From assembly GCA_016758965.1 (NCBI GenBank), contig JAEPRB010000059.1:62001-126000 (forward strand): 64,000 nucleotides of DNA, written 5' to 3'. The position numbers and the translations under genes are program-made. The notes under the pieces were generated by a model that saw only the letters and a list, made by a program, of their open reading frames with translations, was not told the DNA's origin and made no database searches. Positions 1 through 10,448 of this stretch are shown here, one piece after another (within the stretch, counting starts at the first letter, position 1; every line of letters starts with the position of its first letter). This DNA comes from Circinella minor. Lineage: Eukaryota > Mucoromycota > Mucoromycetes > Mucorales > Lichtheimiaceae.

Positions 1-1694
1 CTATTATGTGAAAAAGAATAGGATCAAAAGTAAAATCTGATTATATAGATAAAATAAAAACTCGAGAAATAAATAAGTTAAAGAGGTAACCAATTTATAA
101 GCTTTCATTGCGACTGTTTATTTATTTATCTGTTTACTTTGGCAGTACGTACCACAATCGTTGGTGTAACTTCTTGAAAAGAAAGATGAGAAAACCAATA
201 TCCTTTCATGAATGTTTCACAACCAAATAAATTATCATCGATATATAAGAAAAATATTTATGTTGTCATTTAAGGCATTAAGGTCCTCTTAAGATAGTGA
301 TCAAAATTCATAATTTTGGGGTACTATAATAGGAATACTTATTGAAAAGACTCACTTAAATGGAAAAAAAAATTGGATCTTTCAAAGTATCTTGAATTAC
401 GTTTTCTGTTTATGCTGAGTCTCCCTGGTAAGTAGATAGGCATTCTTTTAAAAATTTTAGTGATTGATCTACGTAAAATGGTCCCGTAAAGAAGTAGACG
501 TCGGCTAGCTAGTATTATTTTTTTTAGTTTATATGTTATTGTTTAGAGATATTCCATAAGGTTAGGCGATATCGTCTTACTAAGTATGCACGGTTGTATG
601 ACCTTTTGTGGTTTGTTTGTGTTCAAAGAGTATTTTGGGCTTAGCATGTTGTACAAAGCCGTTTGAAATGAATATAAAGTATTTATTATATGAGTGAGAA
701 AAAAAATTGCGGCAATCTACCAATATGGATTAAAGTTTTATAAGTATTCAGTTACCTGCTATCCTCTATGTCCCGGCTTTTTCTTTTGGTTATATAAAGA
801 AGAAATAACAAACATATTTATCAGCTAGCACCTTCCTCAAAAATAATAAAATATAACTTTCTTTTATCCACTGTCTAAAATTTTATGATACTTCAAAATC
901 AATGAAACCAGTATTTTTTTTTTATCTTCAAGGTATTATTTGAGCGAGTTGTTTTGGTGGTACAGTTCTGAATCGACGCTTAAATTAGAAAGTACCAGAA
1001 CAGATGGTTGCTGGGATTAGAAGACTGTAGTCCTAATTTATAGTTTGGAAAATCATTACAATAAAAGAAGTTGATTGTTGGCCAACTTTTTATTATAATG
1101 GAAGAAAAATTTGAAAAAATGAAATGTATATTTTAGGTTTTTGTTTTTATTAGTATCTCTGACTAAACTTTATGCTATATTGTTAGTATACTGTTTATAC
1201 GTATTCTCATTATTAAATACCGACTGTTTTTATCTAGTACATATTATATTATGTATATATGATATATGTTACATAAGTATCATTTATATTATAAGGATAC
1301 TTACGCATTAATTAACCAGATTGTGATAGTGTGAAAAGGGTCAATTAATAGTGTTTTGGATATAGGCAAATCAAAAATCCGATTTTGTGTATTCTTCGTT
1401 GCAAATTGTTTTTTTAATGCTGTGCGTATACATTTATTTTTCATAGAGTGTACTGATTATATAAAAGTGGTACGTACGTATGTGAAAGTTAATGGTACGT
1501 AGAAGAAAGATATTGCAAAAATACCATGGATCTGGATCATGGTAGTAAAGCCGAGAAGGTCAAAAACTGCCTTGTATCTTTTTATATCTTGAAGAAATAT
1601 AGTAACTAGATTTATAATAGTCTCAAACCCTAGTATTAACAATAGTGATAGCCATATACAAAATAATGAAAAGCTCTGAAGTTATTTATAATAC
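1..1694. other. AT-rich stretch without a recognisable gene
   Basis: No reading frame here has motifs or a splice pattern I can support. The DNA is A+T-rich and carries repeated TACGTA palindromes, for example near 146, 472, 1198, 1471-1480 and 1495. It lies directly upstream, in plus coordinates, of a decayed HET-gene copy. It may hold older decayed material that I cannot identify. Confidence 0.6.
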
Positions 1695-2350
1695 GTAAAA
1701 GTTTGTTTCGGAGACGGTCCATATGATAATCGGAAAAAAAAATCGGAATCATTGGTTAAACAGTTACCAATTTTCATGTAATAATCACTCTCGTTTCTAA
1801 TCAGTGAATAGATTCTTGATTTGTTACCATTTTTAATATTCTTGAAAGATATTTCAAAAAGAAAACATATTCAGTGGAATAAACAATCTTTTTTGTTAAA
1901 GAAAGAATATTTCGAAAACCATTGGCTTGTCTTTTTTTTTTGTTCGCTTCTAAAAATCATTTCTTGTCAATCGACATAAAAGTAGATAATAACCTGAGTA
2001 CAATGTCCTTTTTGATGCATAACAGAAAGATGATTGTGATTATTCTACGCATCTTTGTCGTGTTGTTATATATACATCTAAGAAATTGAACTTCAACTGT
2101 GACTGGAATTCAGTTTCTCATCCGGTACATGTGGCAAATTCTTTGGATCAATCTTTGTAAATGATTTTAGAACGCGGATTATTTATGGACCGGATTGGAG
2201 CACAATCGCGAATATGTATGAATTGTCCATTCATGGTATAGTTTGTAAAACTAGTTTCTCATGGAGCTAATGTTGTCAGTTTACACCTGCCTAAGAAATC
2301 AACAAGTGCAAATAATCGATCCTAGTTTTTGGTACAACCCACGTGGATGA
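1695..2350 (-). pseudogene. Decayed partial copy of the neighbouring HET-domain gene
   Basis: By eye this stretch aligns colinearly with the 3' two-thirds of the intact HET gene at 3401-5119. Positions 1700-1990 match about 3415-3710 (stop-proximal end). Positions 2080-2270 match about 3805-4010, sharing the order of GGATCAAT, GGATCAAT and CGACC-like blocks. Positions 2285-2345 match about 4270-4335 (shared run GCAAGTGCAAA, then CGATC). The middle part corresponding to about 4010-4260 is missing and many indels break the frame. The orientation is the same, so it is a direct tandem duplicate that has decayed. No reading frame remains and a product is not expected. Confidence 0.7.
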
Positions 2351-3400
2351 CCATAATATAAAATTGTACCATTGTTTCATTGGGTTGATTTCATATCGAC
2401 TAACTCTCCTACAGAGACATTTTGAGAATGTATGAACATAATGGGAGCGATAACAAAGCATTATATAAAAGAGGTTGGCCTAACACAAGGTCCAAAAATT
2501 ATGGAGGACTAGAAGCAATTGATCTAAAAAACATTTTCTTAGCATATGTTCCAACTTTTATTTTATTTTTAATATAAAAAAAACTCATCAACATTCGAAT
2601 TCTTAATACAGTGAACATATCAGTTGTTACTTTAATTTTTTCTTATTGATAAGGTACGTAAGAATAGATTAACTCTTGAACGTCTTTTTTTTCAAAAAAC
2701 ATTAGGAACAGTTGTTTCATCAAAAATAATTTTCACATTTACATAGATCGTCATCGTTTTGGTTTTATTAATACGTAAATATATATTGTATATTCGTTTT
2801 TGTTATGCGTGTTTTCTTGACTAATGTATGTCTCAATTGTTTTTTTGGCTCATTAAATCACCAAAAAAAAAAAAAACTGCCGTGTTGCTTGTATAGCAAC
2901 ATATCATGATCTAACATCTATTTCAATTGTCGTTTTAAATAAAAACAATACTTTTTTTTTGATCCATCAATATACGTACATAAAAAATAAAAAAAAAGTA
3001 TCAACAGCTATTAATTATTATTTTTTTGAGCCACCACACCATTACGATCAAATTTTAAAATAAATAAATACGTACCACAAAATAACAGCTTCCTTTCATC
3101 TTTATTTTTCGCTTTTCATCATTTGTAGACTTACGTATGCATACGTACCACCTTTGCAATCAATATTTAGTTAAACATTCTTAATAGTTTATATATAATG
3201 TATTGTTAAAATGTTAACAGCTTATTATATTCATACATATATATAGAATGAGATTTTGTACGTACAATCCGAAAAATCCCACCCTTCTCCTCTCACATAA
3301 TTTTAGTGCAGTTGCTTCTACTGACTTTATTTTAACCATCAAAACTATTGCATCTTATCTACTTGTTCTTTTTTTTTTTTAAGATAGTTAAAACAAAAAT
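2351..3400. other. Intergenic, no gene seen
   Basis: A+T-rich DNA between the decayed and the intact HET copies. It contains several TACGTA palindromes (near 2653, 2772, 2971, 3068, 3132, 3141 and 3257) and long A or T runs. It includes the 3' flank of the minus-strand HET gene. I see no coding or RNA gene. Confidence 0.6.
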
Positions 3401-5119
3401 TTAATGAATAATAAATGTTTGTTCTGGTGATGGAATATAATCAGAAAAAAAATTCTCTATATTGCTAATCAAACAATGGCCAATCGCTTTATAATAATCA
3501 CCCTCTTGTCTAACTACAGGATACATTCTTTCCTTGCTATTTTTATCATCCTTGAAAGGTATGCCATAAAGAATGGCGTACTTTGCAGAATAGTCCACTG
3601 GCTCCGTTAAAGAAAGAAAAAATCGTGTGAGTGTTCCATTAGCAAATAATTCGGATCGATTTTCAATCCAGAAAAGCTTTTCTTTGTCAATCGGCATGAA
3701 AAGGGATAAAAGAGCTAAAAGCTTAGTGATTAAAGTACGATTGCTTTCTTGATGTTCAGAATTGGGTCTATGAAATCTTGCAAGTATCATTTGGGGTTTG
3801 TGACATCCTGGAAATTGAACGTTTATGCCAAGTGAGTTATACGAATCATTTTTCTCTTCTGGTAAATAGGGCATATCGTGTGGATCAATTGGCGTAAATG
3901 GATCAATGTTTATTGTCGAACGTGGGTTATCCATCGACCAAATAGGAGTACAATGAATTTTCATAAATCGACCGTCGATAGAATAGTTTTTAAAGGTCGT
4001 TTTCCATAACCCAGTGGAAGTGCCTCCACCAAATAGTTCATGCTGTCCGTTTATACCAGTCCAGGAAGGTAGATCATATTTTCGAATGGAAATCGTACTG
4101 TCTTCTTTCTCTTGTTGTCCAAAAATATTTTCTTCAATGTCTTTGTAATGCTCTCCATCTTCACCAAAGCAAAGTATAGAAAGATCTTCTTGAGCCATCA
4201 TTCCATAAAACGTAAGTAACAATCCATCTAGATCTTGTTTGTAATTAACGTCAATTCGGTCCATTAAATGGGGATATAAATTGGCAAGTGCAAACACTCG
4301 ATCATGTGCATTTGTACAATCACGTGAGTGGGCAAAATATAAAACAGTGGCAGCGTTCCAACGTGATGGTTTATCTGCTAATGCACCCAATGAAGCCCAT
4401 TCTACCGCAACAGGGCCTAACATATATGTATCCTTGCCAACAAAGAGTAATTGTTTAGATATCATAGCTTCTTCTAACGTCCACATACGTTGCATCCAAT
4501 CTGAATACGATAAGCCAATGGTTCGAATAGCTCGATATGTTCCCATATTGTGTGACCACATTTCCGTTTCTAATTCCGGTACATGGACGATAGTACAATA
4601 AGCATTACCATAAACCCGATGCATCTGCTTGATTTCACGATGTTTTTCTTCTTTGTCTTCTTGATTAATGCACATTTGATCAAACCAAATATAATTGATA
4701 TTAAAGTCTTTACACATTTGTTGAATAATGCCTTCAAACATGACATACTTGATTTCACCAGATGAGGAAATATCCTCTTGATCATCGTGATCTTCTGAAT
4801 TAGGTGGTGTATCTACATTTTTGGGTGGGAAGATAATTTGGTGTTCTCCATTATCGACGCGTACGCTTTTTCCTCCTTGTACAATATTATTTTCACCAGA
4901 CCAACTCCAAGAATAAGACAATGCACAATATCCTTCGTCTTTCACCGTACTTCCTTTGACTACTTTCATATCAGACACTCGAACAAGCTTGGTAGGCATG
5001 AACGGATCTTTTGATTTTGGTATTATTGATGGAAATAACTTGGGTGGTTCAGTGTGTCGTTCAACAGTAAATGTATCTTTATTTATATAATACTGGTTTG
5101 TTTCGTACGTGACATACAT
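3401..5119 (-). CDS. HET-domain (heterokaryon incompatibility-like) protein, 572 aa
   Basis: Single uninterrupted exon on the minus strand, ATG at 5117-5119. The HET domain is recognisable in the first 230 residues: ALSYSW at about 66-71, IWFDQMCINQ at about 144-153, YGNAYCTIVHV at about 170-180, and WMQRMWTLEEAMI at about 208-220. This is the canonical order of HET blocks (LSYxWG, WxDxxCINQ, Y..A, RxWTxQE). The domain is interrupted around 83-125 by a low-complexity acidic insert. The C-terminal 340 residues contain no domain I recognise. In filamentous ascomycetes HET proteins mediate allorecognition cell death; the role in Mucoromycota is not established, so the function here is inference from the family. 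A decayed direct copy lies about 1 kb downstream of the stop, showing the locus has duplicated. There is no signal peptide or membrane segment. Confidence 0.85.
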   Translation of the reverse strand: MYVTYETNQYYINKDTFTVERHTEPPKLFPSIIPKSKDPFMPTKLVRVSDMKVVKGSTVKDEGYCALSYSWSWSGENNIVQGGKSVRVDNGEHQIIFPPKNVDTPPNSEDHDDQEDISSSGEIKYVMFEGIIQQMCKDFNINYIWFDQMCINQEDKEEKHREIKQMHRVYGNAYCTIVHVPELETEMWSHNMGTYRAIRTIGLSYSDWMQRMWTLEEAMISKQLLFVGKDTYMLGPVAVEWASLGALADKPSRWNAATVLYFAHSRDCTNAHDRVFALANLYPHLMDRIDVNYKQDLDGLLLTFYGMMAQEDLSILCFGEDGEHYKDIEENIFGQQEKEDSTISIRKYDLPSWTGINGQHELFGGGTSTGLWKTTFKNYSIDGRFMKIHCTPIWSMDNPRSTINIDPFTPIDPHDMPYLPEEKNDSYNSLGINVQFPGCHKPQMILARFHRPNSEHQESNRTLITKLLALLSLFMPIDKEKLFWIENRSELFANGTLTRFFLSLTEPVDYSAKYAILYGIPFKDDKNSKERMYPVVRQEGDYYKAIGHCLISNIENFFSDYIPSPEQTFIIH

Positions 5120-5787
5120 TTTTTTTGAAGGGAGGTGAAAGGTTTCTATTTAATCTTTTTTTTTTAAAAAGAAAAAATTAAGCTATTCAGTATTATGAAC
5201 AAGTATGTAGTAGTTTTATTTTTATTTAATTGGGAATAAATAAATAAAAAAAAGAACCTACTGTACAAATGAAATATTATCAGAAACACAGAAATTAATG
5301 TTTAATTCTTACGTAGGGATATAAAATAAATAGATATAAAACCAAACAAGAAAAAAAAAAAAGTAAAAAGAGCAAAAAAAAAAAAAAAAAAAAATAGAGT
5401 TGATAATCTCGCCCCCTGTTAGTAATCTTCTTTTTTGGTTTTGTAGTAGGTGTCACAAAGAAGTTTTTATTTTAATGTATAAGGATTACTATAAATAATG
5501 GGTGTAACTTTTATGTGGTATAAGCCCAAAAGTCATTCAATTGTATAACATAATTCCTTGTCCTTCTACTAAAAAAAAAAAAAAAACTTTTTTTTGGTAA
5601 AATTTGTTTATATGTATATAGATTTAAGAGTAGTGATACATGAAAAAATAATTGTTAATTGTTCTTGTTGAATGAGAGTGAAAGTGAAAAAATGGTCCAC
5701 TCTGTGACACTTTGAGGACATAGGAAGTGACACACACACACACACACACACCTTTTAAAGAAACAAAGAAAAAAGAGTCAATGATAC
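5120..5787. other. 5' flank of the HET gene with a CA microsatellite
   Basis: Non-coding A+T-rich DNA upstream of the minus-strand HET gene. It contains long A runs (about 5350-5393 and 5571-5586) and a CA dinucleotide repeat at about 5731-5750. No specific promoter element can be assigned. Confidence 0.5.
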
Positions 5788-5912
5788 TGTACGAGCCTTC
5801 GTCACCTTCGCTTCTTCTTGAACTGAGCCCTTCGCTTCGCTTCGTGTCACCCCTCCGGGGCTACGGTTTGGCGGCCCGTTGAGGGCAAGCCCCCAACCCC
5901 CATCTTCGAACC
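5788..5912. repeat. GC-rich patch of unknown origin
   Basis: About 125 bp that stand out from the surrounding A+T-rich DNA by their G+C content. They contain a direct run of CTTCG units (5830-5843) and a short palindrome CCCCTCCGGGGC near 5850. On the minus strand GGGGGCTTGCCCTC can form a small hairpin near 5882-5895. Such compact GC-rich blocks are often pieces of dispersed repeats or structured insertion sequences. I find no second copy in this window and no coding frame, so its identity is open. Confidence 0.4.
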
Positions 5913-6744
5913 CATTAAAGAGCTTAGAAAGTACTATTGGTTTTATGACTATAACCTTTTCTTTGTAGAAAAGTTCTATATGAGAAAAAAAGACTATTAA
6001 ATAGTTATGGATATCTCTTTTAGGAATACCACCATTCGATACTAAGTTCAATTTTTTGGTTAAATATGTGGATTAGAGAAAGCTTGTCATTAAATTTATA
6101 TCGGCTATTTGAGGTGAAGAAGATTGTTGTGTAGAAGATGATGAAGAAGAAATATATATAGAGAATCTGGTGTGCATACTCGAGATAATGCTGCATATTG
6201 TTGACTGTGAGCAAAGACAGATTCGAATAGACTAAGTATAGTCTGGTTAACCATAGTGTTCGATTTCGTTCATTTTTAAGAATGTTCAGGAATATGAAGT
6301 GGTGAAGTTGAAGGACAACAAAAGAAGATTGTATCCAAATAGAAATTGGGTCGAAAAAAGAAGTATAATCCATATAAAGAAGGTAATTTTATTGAATTGT
6401 CTATTATATATAAGATAATGCAAGAAGAATATAGGGGTGATAGAATTACATACGTAAACATATCATGGATAATCATTTAACTTTTCACGCACATATCCCA
6501 ACATATACATTACATACATAATAAATTAAATAAAAAACCATCTAATAATAAAAAATAAAAATAAAATATCAAAAAGCAACAATAAATCAATAAATCAATG
6601 AAAAATAACTTTCATGTTAAAAATTATTTGACTATATATATATAAGGAGATCAATAATAATAATAAAAGAAAAGGTTACGTACCATAACAACTTATTTAC
6701 ATGGTAACGCGTGATAACACGTTTAATCGCGTATCTACAGTGCA
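5913..6744. other. Intergenic, no gene seen
   Basis: A+T-rich DNA. The short open frames on the minus strand here have no recognisable motifs and low-complexity composition. Two TACGTA sites occur near 6451 and 6676. Confidence 0.5.
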
Positions 6745-7668
6745 TCGCGTTTAAAAATATAAAAATTGGGAAGAACCAATCCGATTTTTGGTTTCCCCCA
6801 ATATAATTTTTGGGACATTGATGAACATCAATATAATTTTTGGGAAACCAATATTTTTGGATCAATATAAAATAATCAGAAACTCGTTGTAGAAAAAAAA
6901 AAGATAAAGAACAATAAAGAAAAAAGTACATTAACACTATACATACAACATTTATTATTAAACACAATTGTATTCTCTCCATATTAATACACTTATTACT
7001 AAAGTGCTTGTGAGAGTGACGAATGTATTTTTTACAGTGTTCAGCAGTAAACCACCACCTTTGCTGCTTCTTCAATACGAGTTTCCAAAATTTCATTTTT
7101 ACCAAGTGGAGTTTTGCATACTTCTCTCGTGATCTGGGGTCAGCACTCTTTAATAGGATTCAAAAATGGAGAGTAGGGTACAAGGATTGTTTAAAGAACT
7201 GGAATGTTTTTATGGATAGCAGCATTATCCATAACGATGTACATGTTGTGCAAACCCAAGATTCTTCAACACAAAAGACATCTCGCGCACAAAAACAGTA
7301 ACAAGTGACTAGAAGATGTACCACAGGGAAGGCCTGAACTTTTGGTAACAAGTTTACGCTTTTGATCTACTGGCTTTTGGAACTTGCAGTGAAAGTGGCA
7401 CCCAGACCATATACGACATACTCCGGTTGACGCCTTGTTGCGTAGGAACTTCGACATCGGCAGACTCTCAATTTTTTTGACCATATAACAGAGCTTATCA
7501 TATTTATCTTAAACCCCACTTTCCCGTCAACAAAAAGGCACACTTCTTTTTAAAATCAATGTTATTCTCAAGAAGATAGTCAACAAATTTTGACGACGAG
7601 CTTCGATAGTTATCTTCAGAGTTGCGGTCAGCTACCCTTGGTAGGGTGTGAGTGAGTGTAAACGATTT
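6745..7668 (-). mobile_element. Decayed Tc1/mariner (IS630-like) transposon, copy A
   Basis: Read on the minus strand, the DNA at about 7130-7235 encodes a broken DDE transposase segment: IVMDNAAIHK (second catalytic Asp of the DDE triad), then, after a stop, PYSPFLNPIKEC (the PYSPxLNPIE block before the third acid). The frame continues as a basic C-terminus up to about 6985. The N-terminal side runs to about 7660 and is shattered by stops and frameshifts. A second copy in opposite orientation lies at 11163-11925 and aligns over the whole length, including the outer segment GTTTACACTCACTC. Relative to that copy, this one carries a roughly 200-bp insertion at 6769-6969. Both copies are dead. 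Terminal repeats and target duplications could not be fixed with certainty. Confidence 0.75.
6769..6969. repeat. Insertion nested in Tc1-like copy A
   Basis: Aligning the two Tc1-like copies shows continuity between about 6748-6768 and 6970 onward, with these roughly 200 bases absent from the copy at 11163-11925. The insert contains a direct repeat of CAATATAATTTTTGGGA at about 6799 and 6828 and a weaker third form near 6860. No terminal inverted repeat or target duplication was found, so the mechanism is unclear. Confidence 0.4.
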
Positions 7669-7699
7669 TTTTTATTTATTTTTTTGCCATATTGTGTGA

Positions 7700-7992
7700 T
7701 GGACGTTGTAAATTAAGTTGATATGTTCGCCTTTTCCCTCTGCACTTTGCGCGACGAAGTCTACATCCGAGTAAATGAGTGCTGTAAATTAGGTCGATAT
7801 GCTCGCCTTTTTCCCTCTGTTCTTGTTTGCGCTTGTCTTTTGTTTGTGATGGACGTTGTAAATTAGGTTGATGTGTTCGTCTTTTCCCTCTGCCCCCATT
7901 TTAATATTTTTTTTTCAAGGCACACTCTACATCTGAGTAAATAAGTGTTGTACATTCGGTTGATATGTTCGCTTTTCCCTTCGGCACTTTGG
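7700..7992. repeat. Small degenerate minisatellite with alternating units
   Basis: Four imperfect copies of a roughly 40-bp motif (core TGTAAATTAGGTTGATATGT, then TTTTCCCTCTG) start near 7702, 7780, 7852 and 7945. Copies 1 and 3 are preceded by a TGTGATGGACG-type leader. Copies 2 and 4 are preceded by CTACATC.GAGTAAAT.AGTG. The real repeat is therefore a dimer of about 150-160 bp present twice. It adjoins the end of the Tc1-like copy A. No coding potential is evident. Confidence 0.6.
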
Positions 7993-8452
7993 GCTCGTTT
8001 TTTTTATCATTTTCGTTTTCAATTTTATTTTTATTTCTTTATAGAGATGAATCGGGTCGGATCGATGTGTGTTTCTTATAACCATCGTTGGTAGTCGGTG
8101 GTGGTTTACTCTTGGGTGGTGTCTTAGACCTGGTTTCTGATGCTTGATTCGAAGAGTCCGCCTTTGCAATAGATTTTTTTTTTCAAATAAATCTTATCTG
8201 TACATTTTTTTTTGTTGTGGACGTATGTGAATTGAATGATCGCATCAAGTAATGTGGATATTATATAATACAGTATTTTTTGGACATATGCTTTTGATGA
8301 AAGATGACTTTGTTTGATGCATATATGATAACTACTAAGAATATAATTTTTTGTGGAGGATTAAACAATAGACGTATGTTAAAAAAGAGGGTAAAACAAT
8401 GAGGTACATATAATTGGTTAATATGGATAATGATGAAAATAAAAAAGACATA
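7993..8452. other. Intergenic, no gene seen
   Basis: Non-coding A+T-rich DNA between the minisatellite and a MITE-like element. Minus-strand frames here (for example 8261-8509) run across the boundary of the MITE and are not credible genes. Confidence 0.5.
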
Positions 8453-8754
8453 TAAGGGCAACCCCAGCAGTGGAGGTATAACCGTTTCAAAATACATTCG
8501 TTTTAGCAACCACGCTGATTTTTCTCCATTAGTGAGTTTCTATTTGGAGGAGCTAAAAAAAATGAAGTAAAAAGATGGAGAATATATTTTACATCCCCTG
8601 AGTGTGGGTATGCCAATTTACAAACGATTGTCGATTTTTATTTCCAATCCATCCATTTTGCCGCCCCCTTTACAACCACTGCTAAAGATATATTGCGGGT
8701 TCTACGTATTTTACAAAAAAATGTATTTTAGCACCGCTGCTGAGGTTGCCCTTA
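8453..8754. mobile_element. MITE-like element, about 302 bp, TIR TAAGGGCAACC
   Basis: The left end reads TAAGGGCAACCCCAGCAGTG. The reverse complement of the right end reads TAAGGGCAACCTCAGCAGCG, so the ends form inverted repeats of about 20 bp with two mismatches. Both continue into an AAAATACA block a little further in. The interior is non-coding. The size and structure fit a non-autonomous DNA transposon. An obvious target-site duplication is not visible outside TAAGGG; if the terminus is GGGCAACC, the flanking TAA/TTA trinucleotides would hint at a PIF/Harbinger-like preference, but the two are reverse complements rather than a duplication. A related element may lie at 9857-10150. Confidence 0.65.
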
Positions 8755-9217
8755 ATGAGGTTTAATTGATTAATATGAACAAAAGCACATGAAAAAAAAA
8801 TAATTGGTAATAAGCGACACGAACATAATCATGTTTTTGTGAAGGATCAAGCAGCGAGTGAATGAAGAAAAAAACAAGATGAGTACGATCACTTACAATA
8901 ATAAAAAATGGTATCTTGATAATGACGTTTTCTCAAGAGGATCTTACAAAGTGGATATGTAGTGATAAAACTAAGGCGGGGGAGCAGTAGTAATAGTAAG
9001 GGTATGATTGTTGTCAAATCTATCGGCTATTTTTGGACTACCATACGACGTGACTACATAATTGTCATGAACTGTTATTCTTTTCTTCTTCAAGTGGAAA
9101 GCATGACATATTTATTGGCATTGGAATAGGTCATTTTCTACATATAAAAAAAAAAGATGGCCCTAGTCAGTTTCAACTTCCAGGTGTGACAATCCATATA
9201 CTGCCATATCCTTACCT
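8755..9217. other. Intergenic, no gene seen
   Basis: A+T-rich sequence between a MITE-like element and a gene fragment. The bases just before 9218 (down to about 9163) stay open in another frame after the presumed stop of the fragment and could be its continuation if another intron exists. Confidence 0.4.
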
Positions 9218-9794
9218 ACAAAGTTGCTAATGATTCGTAAGCTAATGGTAATACATAAAAATATTGACGATTTTTGGGTAAATAAAAAATGCTCAATGGG
9301 ATAAGTCGATAAGTTGCTTGATATTTCAAATCCATCACGAACAGTGTGCATTTAAAGCCTATAAAAATCATTTACCATCCTTTTAGTAAAGAATACCATC
9401 TCACAAATCCAAGTGCATCCTTTTTTTTTTACAGACCTTCGAGTAATACTCCAACCACTGAAATATCAACATCATCCATTCCATCCTTGACCATTTTATC
9501 AATACTGTCTTTCATTTCATTTGCTAATTTGATAAACTCGGGTCGACTTTCCATTTCTAATTTTTTCGAGAGGTTTGCTTCCCCACAATAATAAACAAGA
9601 CCTTGATCAGGCATGGAACCCAATGAGAAGTTGACGGAGAGATCGAAGAATCTGTAGGTACCTTTACTGCCATCTATACTACCACGTCTTTCTTTCTGAT
9701 ACTTGAGCCTGACCATCCGTACTATAATTATCAGATCAAAGATGATAGTGATTTGGTTGAGTAGTGTGGCAAAAACACACATAATAATAAACAC
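9218..9794 (-). pseudogene. C-terminal fragment of the EVK-motif multicopy family
   Basis: Two exons on the minus strand: upstream part to 9437, intron 9359-9436 (GT...AG), then 9358-9218 ending in a stop. The joined frame contains ANEMKDSIDKMVKDGMDD, VVGVLLEG, FKCTLFVMDLKY and YVLPLAYESLATL. These match in order the C-terminal third of the intact 598-aa gene at 49608-51566 (GKELKQMVDKLLDYGIES, VVGVLVEGYS, KTYSMRLVEDG, IIIEHLIQL). Where the intact protein has CEVKP, this copy has CGEANL, so the lysine of the putative nuclease motif is replaced. No N-terminal exons matching the family were found upstream. I regard it as a truncated relic, although it could be the end of a diverged gene. Confidence 0.55.
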
Positions 9795-9856
9795 TTTACC
9801 TAAAATGGTTACTTTACCTTGAACGCGTTGTCAAACCGGTTTCATCAAAAAAATGG

Positions 9857-10150
9857 TAAGACCATCCGCAGCAGTGCTGTTAAAGCCCTTGTTATGTTAA
9901 ATTTAACTGCTTCTTTAACACTCAGCTTCTGGAGCTGCTACAATGCTCTTACTACGTTTAACAGTTTCTAATTTTTTTTTAATAAAAAACTGTTAAGTTT
10001 CACAGCTGCTTGACCTCAAAAGAAAAATTGCTTGTAAAATTTTCTTTCACAGCATCCCGCTGCAACAATTTAACTGTCAGAAACTGTTACCTGATCTGTT
10101 AATTATGATAATTTAACAGTTTGTAACAACCACCGCTACAGAGGGCCTAA
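9857..10150. mobile_element. Possible MITE related to the element at 8453
   Basis: The left end reads TAAGACCATCCGCAGCAGTG. The reverse complement of the right end reads TTAGGCCCTCTGTAGCGGTG. The two ends match imperfectly in inverted orientation and resemble the TAAGG..CAGCAGCGGTG ends of the 8453-8754 element. The interior has several TTTAACAGTTT and AACTGTTAA-like repeats in both orientations, giving hairpin potential. It is non-coding. The ends are diverged and no target duplication is certain, so confidence is moderate to low. Confidence 0.4.
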
Positions 10151-10448
10151 GAACATTGGGTAGACAGAATCAATTGAGAATGAACTATCTTTGCTTGCCA
10201 GCCCTTGTTTGAGGACTTTGGCTTGTACATTTCAACTCTAAATGGTATATTTTAAATTAGAAATTGTAACACTTTTTTTCATATCTTTTATTTTATTTCA
10301 TTAGGTACATTATTCGTATCAAGAGCTCAATACAATTCGTTGTTTCCAACATCATCCGGTAATTTTTTAATACTATTTTTCCAAGAATTGAAATCTTTAT
10401 TACCTGCCTATTGTTTCTTCATCAGTTTTACTGTCAAAGATATACTTT

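Noticed and set aside
4281..4601. Plus-strand frame of 106 codons inside the HET gene
   Set aside because: Antisense shadow of the HET coding sequence; no motifs of its own.
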